Below are positions 12,801-23,689 of a DNA stretch of 64,000 nt, in pieces. The translations under genes and the position numbers were made by a program. Within the stretch, counting starts at the first letter, position 1. The number at the start of each line of letters is the position of its first letter. Source of the DNA: Lateolabrax maculatus (Eukaryota; Chordata; Actinopteri; Acropomatiformes; Lateolabracidae). A model generated the notes under the pieces. It did no database searches. It was not told the DNA's origin and worked only from the letters and a program-made list of their open reading frames with translations. Location of the stretch: contig CM062218.1 in the NCBI GenBank assembly GCA_031216445.1, forward strand, positions 22,476,001 to 22,540,000, in the 5' to 3' direction.

Positions 12801-15800
12801 AGTTGTAGTTAATTTGTAATTACAGAAATTATTTTGAAAGGGATTAAAAAATGACTACCAATTGAACTTACTAACTCACTCTATGATTTATGTCTGCCTT
12901 ATATACTGTGTACCGCCAGCTCATCAGATAGCTGTTAGTGATATTTGTCTCCTCTGGTGTTACATAAGTAAAAGCTGCATGTATTTTCTCTTTAAAAATG
13001 AGTGACAGTGCTGAATGTTTTCTGTCTGCATACAGCTCAGGAGGGTCAGACGTGTGACCTGGGGGGGGTGATCTACCGCAGCGGGGAGTCCTTCCAGCCC
13101 AGCTGTAAGCATCACTGCGTGTGTATGAATGGAGAGATCGGCTGTGTGCCGATGTGTGCCAGCGATGTGCGACTGCCCTCCCCTGACTGCCCATACCCAC
13201 GCCACATCCAGATCCCTGGGAAATGCTGTGAGGAGTGGGTGTGTGACGAGAAGCCTCAGGGCCAACACTACCAGTCAGTGATGGCCGGTCAGTGTCATCT
13301 CTGTCACCTCAACTCATTCTTTGTTTTACCCAGAGTTACAATTCAATTCAAAATCTATCCACTGAGTTATTGACGTCTCTTTCTCAATGTTAGTCAATGG
13401 GAAAAAGTCTTTTTGGGCCCAATGGCATCACGTGACGGACCCGGAAGTTGTAATTCCACCGTTTGGCCGCTATGTCAAATTGGCTTCAAAGTGCGGCGCA
13501 CTTCCTGGGGGCTTGGTTAATACTGCTGGTGTCTACGTCTGCTTCTGTGATCTTCTGACCTTTTGACCTTCTGCACATCACATTCACATTGCACATACTG
13601 CACATACTGGGATATAACATAAATGACGGCACATAGCTTTTGTTTCATCATACTTATAGTTAATTTAGTATTTTTGGCAGTGCATTAGCGTTTGTTCATA
13701 GTGCGTAGCTCACATCTGTCCAGTCACACTGTACAACACTTTTTGTCTTATGTTGCTGCTGGAGGGACATGTTGTCAGGCCTGAGCAGAAAAAGATGTGC
13801 CTGCTAAATCAGAGCTGTTAAATACATGAAATGGCCAGTCAGACTGTGCCAAGTGTCCATCACATCATGGGACGGATGGGATTTTGTTTATTTCTTTACT
13901 TTTATACTTTTGTGTCGGTTAATTGTTGATGTTGTTCATTTTGTATTTGTAGTTAAGTGGTGTTTGTTTCAGAAATGGATCAGCCAGTATATATGGTCTA
14001 TATGTTCCCCTTTGCTTTCACATTACTGGGTCAGTTAAGTATTTGTTGAGGTTGGTTTCGCCTGTTCGGTCCTGATAGGGCTGTTGCTCTGTCACTTAGC
14101 ATCCGACTTGCTCAGCTGCGGTTTTGAACAGGTCCAGCTAAACTGGAACTTGCAGTGGTCTGACTTATATGATTATTTGTTTTCGGTGACTTATACATTA
14201 CTGGAAAACTGACCACATGTTCTCCTTTCAGGGACTGGACTGGACTTTTGCCACTTGGTTATACCCTTCAAAAGAGTATACATTGTAAATTAAAGGTTCA
14301 ACATTTTAAAAAATGTATAAAAGGATGAGAGCTGTAGAAATCTCTCCATGAACATTATGACCATGAACCTCTCTGCAGCAGGTTTAAGGACATTAAACTC
14401 CAGAAACTGTGATTTCTACAGGACACAGCAGCCAGATTTAAAGAAAACCACAGGTGCAGTTTGAACTGCGTCTTCTGAGGACAAGTGATCATGTGACTCT
14501 GACCCAGACAGCACAGGTTTAAACACGACTTCAACCTCCACTAAGCTAATGACAGAGCAACAGACTCATTCACTTAATGTTGTCATAGCCTGAATTCAGT
14601 TCTATTTTAACCTCTTGAATGGGCTCACAACTTTTGTTGCATAAGTTGTAAATAGTTTATTTCTGTTTTGGGGGTAAATAAACCCTCTTTTTAGAAAACA
14701 CACCTGTCACTCCTCATGCCTCCCAGCTTGGTCCCTACTTTTCATCATAAAATCTTTTTCTCATTCCACTTTCCAATATTTTCATCACTCATCTTTCCTC
14801 TTCTTGCAGGAGCCTCTCAGATCCATCCCTTGCCCTCTACAAATCCTGTCTCGGTCTTCATTCAAGCATCTCCTCATGGACCACTAGCAGAGAGCCCCAG
14901 TGATAACTGTATAGTCCAGACAACAGAGTGGAGCGAGTGCTCGGCCACTTGTGGCATGGCCGTCTCATCCCGAATAACCAACGACAACCAGCGCTGCCAA
15001 CTGGAGAGGCAGACTAGGATCTGCATGGTCCGACCCTGCAAAAGCCAGCAAGAGAAAGACATCAAGGTCAGTGTGTTTCCCTTCAGCTAACAGAGGGGTT
15101 AGAGAAGCTACTGTAAACAAGTCATATAAATCCTGCTTTCATACATGTGCTGATTTCTTTAGGGTGTTATATGATAGTATATGATAACAATCCTGCACAC
15201 TGTCAACCACTTTCACTCGCTTTATTTACAATGTTTCAGTCCCTGGCCTTCATAAATTCATGAACTCAATTTAAGTGTGCAGGATTTTTTTGTTCTTTCA
15301 TAGTCAAAGTTTATGACCCGACCCGCCTGTCTGGACTTTTGTTCTGCAAGAACTAAGTTAGAAAATGTTTCCTGCTGGTTGTTAAAAGTTAAAAGGCAGA
15401 ACACCAGAACATAATGCAGTGGATAGCGGCACAGTTAAACTGGGATCTGCATCTTTGCATTACTGCTAACAAATATGATGGGCAGAGTCAACAACCCTTC
15501 CTCCATTAAAAGACAAATACACGTTGTTCATCCATGTCCTCTAAAATGACACGTAGAAAACATATCAGGAACCTGGTTCTCTGGTGGTACGCTGGTCCTG
15601 CTGTGACTGCTGTGTCTGTGGTAAAAAGGCGCACCCTTGTGAGTGATCAAAATAAAGACAGGAGTGATGGGCTGTGTTCAGTGTCCTCTGAGAGTAATCA
15701 TGGTATTAACTGTGATGAGATTGTTGGCAATATCGGTACCATGAGAATGTATAACCATACAATAATTATACGGTATACATCCCTACAGTGACTTTGTAGT

Positions 15801-17311
15801 GAAACGCTGATGTAAACCAAGCCCAAAGCCAACAGTTTTTTTCCCACCAGGTTCATAAATTTTCAAGTCTTTATTGCATTTTGGATGAATTAAGAAAAAA
15901 AGCTTAGAATAAAACAATTAATTGATGATTTGTTCAACAAGCTATGTCAATAACTCAACACTAAACGATTCTGTAAAATTATTTTTTATTTGGCCTTTTT
16001 GCTTTGATGGCAGTGGCAATGGAGATGTAGGCAAGAAGGGCAGTGATAGGGGAGTATGTCAGCAACACAAGTCCCTGGATTGGCTTGGTTGGTTCAGATT
16101 ATTAAGACTGATCATTTGTGGTGTTGAAGGATGCTAATTGGATTCCATTCAGATAGTAACAGCCATAAAAAGTAAGATAAGCTGAATTTGGAAAACTATA
16201 AAACAATCACTTAAAATAGATATGTAAAATGCTTTTTTAAGAGATTCAAAAGAGGAAACTGTTGCTGCCCTGATCTCCACCAGTAGGTCATTCCAGAGTC
16301 TAAGAGCTCTTGCAGCAATAGCACCACTTAATCTTGACATTTGAACAACAAAGAGGAAGCATTTGAAGATTTCCAGGGTAGTGGATAAAATGAGGCGTTG
16401 AACAGGAAGCAACAATTGCAAGAACAGTTTCAAGATTTTTTATGGAGACAAATGATCATTCTTAGATTCTCCTGAGCTGAATTCATGTGTCTTAATGTTA
16501 CTATTTTACTTGTTTCCTGCAGTTGTGAGTTATAGAATGGGAATAGTGAGCCAAGTCTGGTTGAAATCTGGGTTTTCACTCCTTCAGGAACAATAATTAG
16601 GATCTCTGTTTTGTTTGTATTTAACTGCAGGATTTATTTTTTACTGACTTTTACTGATTCCTCAACACTTTTAACAGGTTCACAGCTATATCAGAGTATC
16701 ATCTGCAAAGAAGTGGAAATATTATGTCTATTTAGAGTATAACAAGTCCCAATATCAATAGAAAAAATTTAATCGGACCAAGCACTGAACCTTGAGTAAC
16801 TCCACAGCACCGACTAGAAATGGCTGATCTGGAGTTACCAATACCTAAATAGAAGCTCCTATCTTTTAAGTAGGACTTTAACCATTGTAGAGACGTATCA
16901 TTAATACTCACACAGTTATTAAGATGGTCAATTAGGATGTCAACTGATATGACCACATGGATGATGCTGACATATGATTCATTGATTATAATTTCTGTCC
17001 CACAGAAGGGGAAGAAATGTGTCCGGACACCAAAAGTCCAGCAAGGGATGCGCTTCGAGTTGTCTGGCTGTTCCAGCACCAGGCTGTACAAACCAAAGTT
17101 CTGTGGTGTCTGCACAGATAATCGCTGCTGCACGCCGCACACCACCATAACAGCACAGGTAGAGTTCCAATGTCCAGAGGGAGACGTCTTCACCAAGAAG
17201 ATGATGTTCATCAAGACCTGCTCCTGCCATCATGACTGTCCACAAGACAATGACATCTTCCTGGCATCGTATACTCGGAGGATGATTGGGGATTATGATA
17301 ACGATATGTGA
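9840..17311 (+). CDS. ccn2: CCN2/CTGF-like matricellular protein (5 exons, complete)
   Basis: Five exons (9840-9893, 12093-12309, 13036-13287, 14810-15066, 17006-17311) join in phase to 1086 nt, predicting 361 aa. This is close to the roughly 349 aa of mammalian CCN2. Module order is signal peptide, IGFBP-like (GCGCCKVC motif), VWC, TSP1 (WSECSATCG) and C-terminal cystine knot (CCTPH). CCN2 proteins are secreted, cysteine-rich matricellular factors that bind integrins, heparan sulfate, LRP and growth factors. They modulate adhesion, cartilage and vascular development, and fibrosis. Family choice rests on CCN2-like stretches such as VQTTEWS, TNDN, CMVRPC, KGKKC, FCGVCTD and MMFIKTC. CCN1 and CCN3 fit less well. 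All introns are GT-AG and fall between modules, as in the family. Whether it is ccn2a, ccn2b or an older ohnologue cannot be settled from one window. Confidence 0.9.
10560..10630 (+). repeat. LINE/SINE 3'-tail fragment in intron 1
   Basis: TTTCCCTCCTGGGTATCAAT followed by AAAG resembles the conserved 3' tail of a teleost retroposon. Similar tails occur near 36285 and 51450 of this window. Only the tail is recognisable. Confidence 0.5.
10805..10990 (-). repeat. Interspersed repeat, opposite orientation to 4060-4370
   Basis: Shares the GGCAGCTGTTTTCAGTG core with the copy near 4060-4370, on the other strand. Non-coding. Boundaries are approximate. Confidence 0.45.
11145..11623 (+). mobile_element. 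Non-autonomous DNA transposon with 9-bp TSD and helicase-like ORF relic
   Basis: The element begins TAGCCTGG and ends CCAGGCTA (short terminal inverted repeats). It is flanked on both sides by the identical 9 bp AGTTACTGG (11136-11144 and 11624-11632), a clear target-site duplication. It contains an open frame (11328-11513) with KFSLKEEQTTALKLYVDKKY. This resembles the start of a RecQ-type helicase domain (Q-motif/motif 0 leading to motif I), but the Walker A residues are lost. A second copy lies at 51837-52255. The superfamily is not assigned; a 9-bp duplication is unusual for hAT (8 bp). Confidence 0.75.
11739..11757 (+). repeat. Short interstitial telomere-like repeat
   Basis: Two full GGGTTA units plus flanking partial units. 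Related CCCTAA runs occur at 9408-9442. They are too short to imply a fusion point. Confidence 0.7.
12093..12309 (+). CDS. ccn2: ccn2-like exon 2: IGFBP module
   Basis: The acceptor TTGTTGCAG is followed by 72 codons plus one base. The module carries the CCN-type IGFBP signature GCGCCKVCARQLGE and a dense cysteine pattern. The donor is GTAATA (phase 1), slightly off consensus. Signal-peptide cleavage probably falls at or just after the exon junction. Confidence 0.9.
13036..13287 (+). CDS. ccn2: ccn2-like exon 3: VWC module
   Basis: Acceptor CATACAG, donor GTCAGT, phase 1 at both ends. The translation has YRSGESFQ, DVRLPSPDCP and GKCCEEWVCDE, which are close to CCN2 VWC motifs. This module binds BMP/TGF-beta ligands in studied CCN2 proteins. 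Confidence 0.9.
13375..13530 (+). repeat. Interspersed repeat in intron 3
   Basis: The block including CCACCGTTTGGCCGCTATGT and CAAATTGGCTTCAAAG resembles a dispersed teleost repeat. It has no coding capacity. The family and exact edges are uncertain. The remainder of intron 3 (to 14809) shows no feature. Confidence 0.4.
14810..15066 (+). CDS. ccn2: ccn2-like exon 4: hinge and TSP1 module
   Basis: Acceptor CTTCTTGCAG, donor GTCAGT. The first roughly 35 residues form the variable, protease-sensitive hinge. The TSP1 repeat follows, with CIVQTTEWSECSATCG and CMVRPC. The exon enters in phase 1 and ends in phase 0, which lets the final exon start on a whole codon. Confidence 0.9.
16149..16980 (-). 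mobile_element. Antisense L2-type LINE relic in intron 4
   Basis: On the minus strand the translation shows DILIDHLNNCVSINDTSLQW, then LKSYLKDRSF and GVTQGSVLGPI (about 16950-16760), then a decayed catalytic region, and a C-terminal piece near 16430-16150. This is LINE reverse transcriptase of the L2/CR1 type, full of frameshifts. Its 5' side stops within about 40 bp of the last ccn2 exon. Confidence 0.75.
17006..17311 (+). CDS. ccn2: ccn2-like exon 5: CT cystine-knot module and stop
   Basis: The acceptor is TCCCACAG. The exon encodes 101 residues and a TGA stop (17309-17311). KGKKCVRTPK, FELSGC, FCGVCTDNRCCTPH and MMFIKTCSCHHDCP match the CCN2 cystine knot, the integrin/heparan-sulfate-binding and dimerising end of the protein. 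A LINE relic ends within about 40 bp of this acceptor, so the open frame extends upstream of the true exon start into transposon sequence. Confidence 0.9.
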   Translation, partial: KGKKCVRTPKVQQGMRFELSGCSSTRLYKPKFCGVCTDNRCCTPHTTITAQVEFQCPEGDVFTKKMMFIKTCSCHHDCPQDNDIFLASYTRRMIGDYDNDM

Positions 17312-18742
17312 GGAGAGGGTTGTGCACGAACACATTAAGACACGCAAATCAGAACACCCAACTCTACCCTCAACTTGCCCAAGTACACCCCAAACATTCT
17401 GCATAATCCAACCTTAAAGTAATGAGTCCCTAATTCATTACTTTTTCTCAAAAAGACAACATTTTCCTGATTCATTTTTGGTTGGTTTGGAGGAAGTTGA
17501 ACAGATGTGTAGTCATCAAGCCAATGTTGCTATGAGATGTTGGTTTGGAAAACATCTACTGAGAGCCAAGATTTACACATGTTGGAGTCTTGAGGACATG
17601 CATCTTTGGCGAAATAACGCTCACACAAACACACACAATATAGTCCCAGCCACAAAACTAGAAAACCAAAAAGAACTGATTGGCACCTGTCCCATGCTTC
17701 TGTTCACAGCTTAGCCCGCCAAGCTTGGAGATGAAGGAAAACAAGATATAGTTCTTTTGCTTTTGTTTAACCTTTGTTTATTTTGATGTTAAAATGCCAA
17801 ATGTTCCCAGACTTTCTGACCAGTCTGTGAGTAAATGTACACGTGCAATTTAGTGGGCAGGCGCACAGACAAAGAAATGTAAGGCCCCAGATCAGATCTT
17901 ACAGTTTTTTTCTCTGCATGAAAAAATAAACCCACCATAGAGCGGCTGCTGATGGACCCTGGGTACCCAGGTTTTGGTGTTAGTAGAATCCAAAAAAAGC
18001 TACCTGTTTAGTTGTAGTACAATGAAGAGACAAAGATAAATGTGTGTAACAAAATCCTATGCTCAACGTTCCACTTTCTAGTTTTCCAGTTCTTGTATCT
18101 GTTACAAAATGAACAGGGACAGAGGCATCATCTCCAAACATATGCTGAAAAGTGGTATAACAGCAGCAAAAGTAGAGAAGAGTCATTATGTTAGTTAAAC
18201 AACAATATCTACTTAAAGTCTGCTAACATTAGATAATATTAGCCCCCATCAGCTACTGGTAATACGAAGACAAAGGAGGGAACAGAAAAACCCTTGAGTG
18301 CATTGAAATTATGTGTTTTATTACTAATGAAATCAACTTTTCATTTACAAAGTAAAGATTATGTTGTTATTTCTTTCAGATGTTATGTATCTGCCCTATA
18401 AGTTATGATCTTGAAAAAATAAGTTTGAAAAATGGCAAGCAAATATGGCCACTCTTTGCCAACACACAGACAAGTTGGTTGGGCAGCTATGTGAACATAT
18501 CACAGTGACATCACAGGTTGAGGCAAACAAAAGATAATCACATAATTTAATCCAAAAATACCTCCTGAAATGGACAGAACGTGACGGACTAGTTCCCTGA
18601 CAGCCACAGGAATGCCACTGGACAAACTGGCCGCACTGAGGTCAAGAGGGGAACATGTTGACATGAGATATTTGTATTATATATATATATTTATTATGTA
18701 TTTCTGAAAAGTAATGACGAGACAATACTTGGTATGTGTATT

Positions 18743-19140
18743 TTAAAGTCCAACTGAAATTAAATTTAGTTAGTCCTTTTTGGAGTCAAAAATAATTATT
18801 TTCAAATATATTGTTACTTGTTTTTATTGTTAAAAGAAAGACGAAAGGTGCTAAAGGAAATACCAGAGACGAGCCAGCTGGAGTGGCGTGTCAGTGTCTG
18901 TCTTTGATTGACAGTAGCTTGGCGGGCTGCCAGAAGGCCGGTGTTGCAGTTTGTTTGGCGTCTCATTCAACAAGCTGAGGTGCAGGACAAGATGTATGTG
19001 ATGTTGAACGCCATCATAATACCAAAAAGAATCTTATATAATCCTATAGTTTTCAGATTTTTGTTTAAAAGGTTCTTACAGAGCATATGTGTATGCCTTA
19101 GCTGACAAAATAATGCAAGTTCATTTCAGTTGGACTTTAA
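18743..19140. mobile_element. TTAA-flanked MITE
   Basis: Left end 18743-18760 (TTAAAGTCCAACTGAAAT) and right end 19123-19140 are exact reverse complements. The outer TTAA on each side fits the 4-bp duplication of Kolobok/piggyBac-type elements, leaving 14-bp inverted repeats. There is no transposase, so it is non-autonomous. It sits within the predicted ccn2 3'UTR. Confidence 0.85.
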
Positions 19141-19585
19141 TATAATATCATGCATTTAGTCTTTTATTCTGACATTGATGTGCTTCTTTGGAGGCTGGAG
19201 GTGGATTGCTGAGTGCTGATCAGTGTAGTTCAGCGTCCTTCATCCTATTTGACGTTTAAGAAATCCACTTAGTTCTCCATTCTGACAGTATGGTCTAAAG
19301 ACCAATTGAGGGAAGACAAATGTATAACTTGACGAAAGAATTGCCATTACTTCTATTATTTACTGTATATTTAAAAAGAAAAGGGGGATGGACAAATTTG
19401 GCATTTGGTAAATATAGCTTGTGTAAATACTGTAAGACTGTGTACAGTTTTGTACTATAATTTATGCAACTTGTTTAACACAGTGTTGTAGTTCTGAAAC
19501 TGTATCATATTGTTTTGTTTTTTTACTGTAACCACCTGACTAAGACACAAGTGAGTTATTGTCTGTTGCACTTCTGCCTTTTTCC

Positions 19586-19591
19586 AATAAA
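19586..19591 (+). terminator. ccn2: Poly(A) signal AATAAA of ccn2-like gene
   Basis: A canonical hexamer after an AT-rich stretch, followed within 20 nt by T-rich sequence. It is the best candidate for the main polyadenylation site. Confidence 0.6.
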
Positions 19592-20094
19592 CAAAGTATA
19601 TTTTTTATAGATACACAGCATTTTCATCTTGTTCCTGCAGCTGAAAATAGAAAGCATGAAGTTGGCTGTGCTCATTGTCAGTTATCCTGCTCTAAAAACA
19701 GCAGCTGTGGATTTTAGATGAAACAGCACAGCAGCTTTAATGTGTTATGTAAGAACAACTGTGAATTAGAGTTGCAGGCAGTGATATACAGACCAGGCTC
19801 CAGTCTGGATGCTCAGACACACAGGAGGAAATGGTATGGGTATTGGTGGATCTAATGTTTTAAGATGAATAGAATTTAGGATTTTATGCAGAATTTTACA
19901 TGAGAAAAGTGCTAGCAAGGCTGAATTACCAACCTGGCAGCTACCCTGGGGCCCCGGACCCCAAAAACCCCAGGTTAAATAGGTTTTATTAATTTGACAA
20001 AAGTATAATATCCACTTAATACAACCAAAAAGGTTTCTTCTGAAGTAGCACATTTTTATTTATTACTTGCTAAAACCAGTCATTTTGTCAGCAG

Positions 20095-20320
20095 TATACA
20101 GTGAAACAGTACCCTCTAGTGCCCTCCAGTGGAGGAAACATGATGCAGTGCCCCCTAGGCTAATCCCAATCCTGGCCACTGAAGTAAAGCGGTTCTTGGT
20201 TCTTGACCAGCCAAGTGGTGCCACTCTGGAACCATTTTTTTGCCCCGGCCGAGAGCTGGTTCTTTTGCTGTTGAAAAGGGGTAAGAGCGAAGTCCAGATG
20301 GAGATTTAGAGCTCTGCCGT
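20095..20320 (+). repeat. Probable DNA-transposon remnant
   Basis: The sequence around GGTTCTTGGTTCTTGACCAG and CCACTCTGGAACCA resembles non-autonomous hAT-like repeats of teleosts. No inverted termini could be fixed, so family and edges are tentative. Confidence 0.35.
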
Positions 20321-21316
20321 GGTTAACTGTTACAGACGAGGACTGGGAAAGGACGATCCTGAACCTTCCATCTTCCTCCTTCTCTCATCAAGTAAAGCTC
20401 CATGTTCCTGTGGCTATAGGTCCTTGGTTTCTTCACTAGCCTCAAGTGGAGTGCAATCGAAGTGATTTGTTTTCCTGTTACATTTTCATCGAAAGTAAAC
20501 TTAATTTATCCCTAAGATGTTTTTGAAATGTTTGGCAAACTCTCAGCTTTTCTTGGTCTTCGTTGCTCTAAACCAAACAAACCTGCTAAATACATCCAGG
20601 ATGGTGATGATGTACCTGTGCCTTTGGAATGGGTTTGTTTTGATATCTAGCTTTGAGCAGTTTGTAGCGCCTCAACCTATCCAAAACCTTGTGCATATTT
20701 GTTGTACTTTTGCACTTTTTGTTTTTACTTAGTTTCTTAGATGCTTGAGTTTTTGGGCTACCAGTTTCCCATTGTACAGTCTGCCTTGACCATCTTCACT
20801 GAGGGCACAGAAGTGCTTCTTTATAGACAGACAGGCAGGACGTACAGTCCGTGATCTGTCAGCCAAAGGAACCTTGAACTCCCTTTGAGTTCTTTCAGGA
20901 TGATGTCGTAAGTCTGTCCTCATATAGCATATTCATTGAAGACTGGGTGCACTAAACATACAAAGGAACTAATCCTCCTAGTGTTAAAATGGCTTATATG
21001 TATATATATTAAACTGGTTACCCAGGGCTTACCATTACCATTCAGACAGTAAATATGTGGAGGGGGTGGCTGGTGCAGCAGAGGTTGCTGAGGTGTGTGT
21101 GTTGGGTGCTGCTGATGTATGCCAGCTCTGCTGCAGCACTGTTCCCCTCAGCTGCACTGGTGTACAGACTAGCTGGCAGACAGATCATCAGAGAATGTGT
21201 ATCATACAGATGGTGATTTTTAGTTGTGGCAAGTAAATTTGTGAACATTGTGTAATGCAGTAGGTTCACATGTTAAAGATGCAGTGCTTTTCAAACTGAG
21301 TCCACAAACTATAATA

Positions 21317-21319
<3 letters not shown>

Positions 21320-21348
<29 letters not shown>
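21320..21348 (+). repeat. (TG)n microsatellite
   Basis: About 14 uninterrupted TG units just upstream of the GC-rich putative promoter of epb41. Confidence 0.95.
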
Positions 21349-21350
<2 letters not shown>

Positions 21351-21429
21351 ACTGTATAATAAGTAATAGTTATTGTAATTTATATTTGCAGCTGCTGTGC
21401 ACACGTGTGACAGTTAACAGCATCAATAG

Positions 21430-21540
21430 CATAGCTCTCTCTCATTGGCCCAGCGCCTACATCAGTCTGCATTTCTGTTGTGTTTGTACAGTATGCAGGC
21501 TATATATGTAACATGGTTATTATAGGCTGCATTCACCTTC
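21430..21540 (+). promoter_or_regulatory. epb41: Putative epb41 promoter with inverted CCAAT box
   Basis: An ATTGGCC motif (inverted CCAAT, about 21444) lies roughly 100 bp upstream of the only strongly GC-rich stretch between the two genes. No TATA box stands out. The assignment to epb41 is positional inference. Confidence 0.35.
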
Positions 21541-21751
21541 CGTTCTATCTGTGGCAGCTTGACGCAGCATTTCCTCAGCCCGAGGCGGCCACTCCTCCGC
21601 GGCTCCGCGGCGCGTGGCCGACCGGTGTCGGTGCCATGAGCTGCTGCTGATGTTGGCGTGATCTTAGCAGGATCCCAACCAGCTGAGGCGGATGGAAAAG
21701 ACCGACATCTATCAGCGGAGAAGAGGAGCAGAGCCGCTGTCAAGCTCTCAG
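21541..21751 (+). other. epb41: Possible 5' non-coding exon of epb41
   Basis: This local GC/CpG-rich island (GGCGGCC, CTCCGCGGCTCCGCGGCG, GACCGGTGTCGG) ends at CTCTCAG followed by GTGCAG, a possible though weak donor. It contains a mini-ORF starting at its first ATG (about 21636), which stops after four codons, as seen in some 5'UTRs. The first coding exon of epb41 at 44220 opens with an acceptor and only 8 nt before its ATG, so an upstream leader exon must exist. This is the best candidate seen. Confidence 0.4.
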
Positions 21752-23689
21752 GTGCAGTAACTGTACACGATGTGCTGCTGTATCTCACTGTAAATATGCT
21801 GTAAAACTGCTGCAGTAGTTTGAAGGCAGCCAGTCTGTTCATTCATTTTGTATAGGGACGCAGAATATAATATGCCTATTGTAGATCTTATGAGTATCAG
21901 TCTAATATTGGCTACTTGGCCTGTTAAAGGTGTTTATACTGTGTTTATGGTCTCCGACAAACATGTGTAAAAGCATACAGATGTAGTGAATGCATATTTC
22001 ATTAATCTGCCTCAGCTGTACTGATACTGAGGATTTGGTCCTGAAATCCTCGCCAAACTCTATTGAAAAATCTGCCAAAATCTTTAGTTGTATTTATCAG
22101 CAAAGGCCACATTGTGTCACAGTTAGGAAATCCTCCTGATTATTAATCATTACTTTGTTCTGGTAAATTCATCATACACTTATTCACAAAACAACATTGT
22201 GTTAGTAAAACATAATAATATAAAATAACAATAATATGATAATAATTTGCAGTGTATATTGGTGATTCATCTTTTTCAACAAGAGATGAGATGATTCGAA
22301 ATTGTGTTGACATGAGGGTCTGTGTGTATATATGAGGTGTATGTGAAGCTGAACAGTGGCTACCAGCAGTTGATAAATGCCTTAAGTTATTTTCTGCGAA
22401 CAGGCAGCAGAATGTACGGGGGCTTCTGTGGTCCATCACCCACGCAGTTCTGACAGGCCCGGCAGGCAGATCTCCCTCTTTTCTGTGTGTGTCTACGCCC
22501 CCATAGCAAATCCCCGAAAAATGTCACTGACAAATGTCTGCACAGAGACAGAGCCGAGGCTTCCTGCTGTTTGTTCAGCCATAAGCACAACAGGCATCGG
22601 AACGGGAATCCTGTGAGTCAGACATAGTAGAATAGTATTCATTGTTGGTGATTATGATGAAAGCCCAGTGCTGATGATGATCCTGCAGGCAGAAGAAAGC
22701 TCAGGTTTCTTTACTTCCTTAAAGTAAACACCACACAGTAATCTGAATAAACCGTGTCCCATTTCAGAGGCTCGTTCCTCCGTCTTAAAGGTTGGTCGTT
22801 CGAGGACCCGAAGGCCAGACTCAACCTGACCGGACAGCAAAAAAGTTACACAAAGTAAATACAGTATTTCCCATACTATATGGGGCTATTATTCCTGCAC
22901 TTTTTACTTACTAAATTAATGTCCTCAGCGGTTCGTTCTACATCAAGAAACTATCTCTCTGCCAAAGGGTAGAAGGTGGAACTAGATGTGAAGAGCATTA
23001 GGGAACTAATAAGATCCTGCTAAGTCCTTAAATTGCAGACAAAGTTCTTCTCTGTCTATGGCTCTGCCCAGAGCCCATTATTTCCAACTGAAGACGTTCA
23101 TCTTTAAAAACAGTTCACAAATATATACTTTAATTTGATAAAAAGGCTCAGTAATTTCCTGAAACAGCTGGCCACTGTAATTATATGTTAATCAAACAGA
23201 AAGAAATGCATTTGTTGGGGTGCTCCTGTGAGTATTTCTTGCAACAGGACGGTGTTTGTGAGTGCTTGTAATGAAGAAACATTCAGCTCATGTCTGTCTC
23301 CTTTGTTCTTGTACCCGACCACTATACAAAAATAGACTGTAGTGACGAAAAGAAGTGTGTGGGTGTGGTACATTATTTTTATTTCTCAGAAATCAAACTA
23401 CAAATAATAAAACAAAAATTAGATACACAGGTATAACTAACCTTAACCCACATGAATGAAATGATATTTACAGTATAAATATAATTTCTCAACATATGTA
23501 GAGAGTGTGATACAATTGCTGCAGCTCAGTTATTTTTTTAAGTGGGTAAAAATATGTGTAAAAATACTTTGTTTATATAGGAGAAGGCTTTTATTTAATT
23601 GAATATTATATCATATGATTATATTTTTATATTATTATTTTTAGAGTTCTAGTATTAAAGTATTAATTTGCTTAGAAAAGTTAAAGAAG
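21752..23689 (+). other. Putative first intron of epb41, left part
   Basis: No coding feature. A GTGAGT donor-like site at 22613 follows a moderately GC-rich stretch (22420-22612) and could belong to an alternative leader exon. Otherwise AT-rich unique sequence. Confidence 0.4.

Larger units (their letters stand above)
17312..19610 (+). other. ccn2: Predicted 3'UTR of ccn2-like gene
   Basis: From the TGA to about 20 nt past the poly(A) signal there is no other gene. The last part (about 19400-19600), with runs such as AATTTATGCAACTTGTTTAA, looks like the AT-rich end of a CCN2-type 3'UTR. Extent is inferred from the absence of a better signal upstream. An AATAAA near 17925 could give a shorter form. 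A TTAA-flanked MITE lies inside. Confidence 0.55.
19611..21430. other. Intergenic sequence between ccn2-like and epb41
   Basis: No exon recognised. It contains a repeat-like block at about 20095-20320 (probable DNA-transposon remnant, with GGTTCTTGGTTCTTGACCAG) and a (TG)n microsatellite at 21320-21348. The small frames here have no domain support. Confidence 0.5.

Noticed and set aside
12871..13268. Minus-strand frames opposite the VWC exon
   Set aside because: Antisense to a well-supported ccn2 exon, with no domain of their own.
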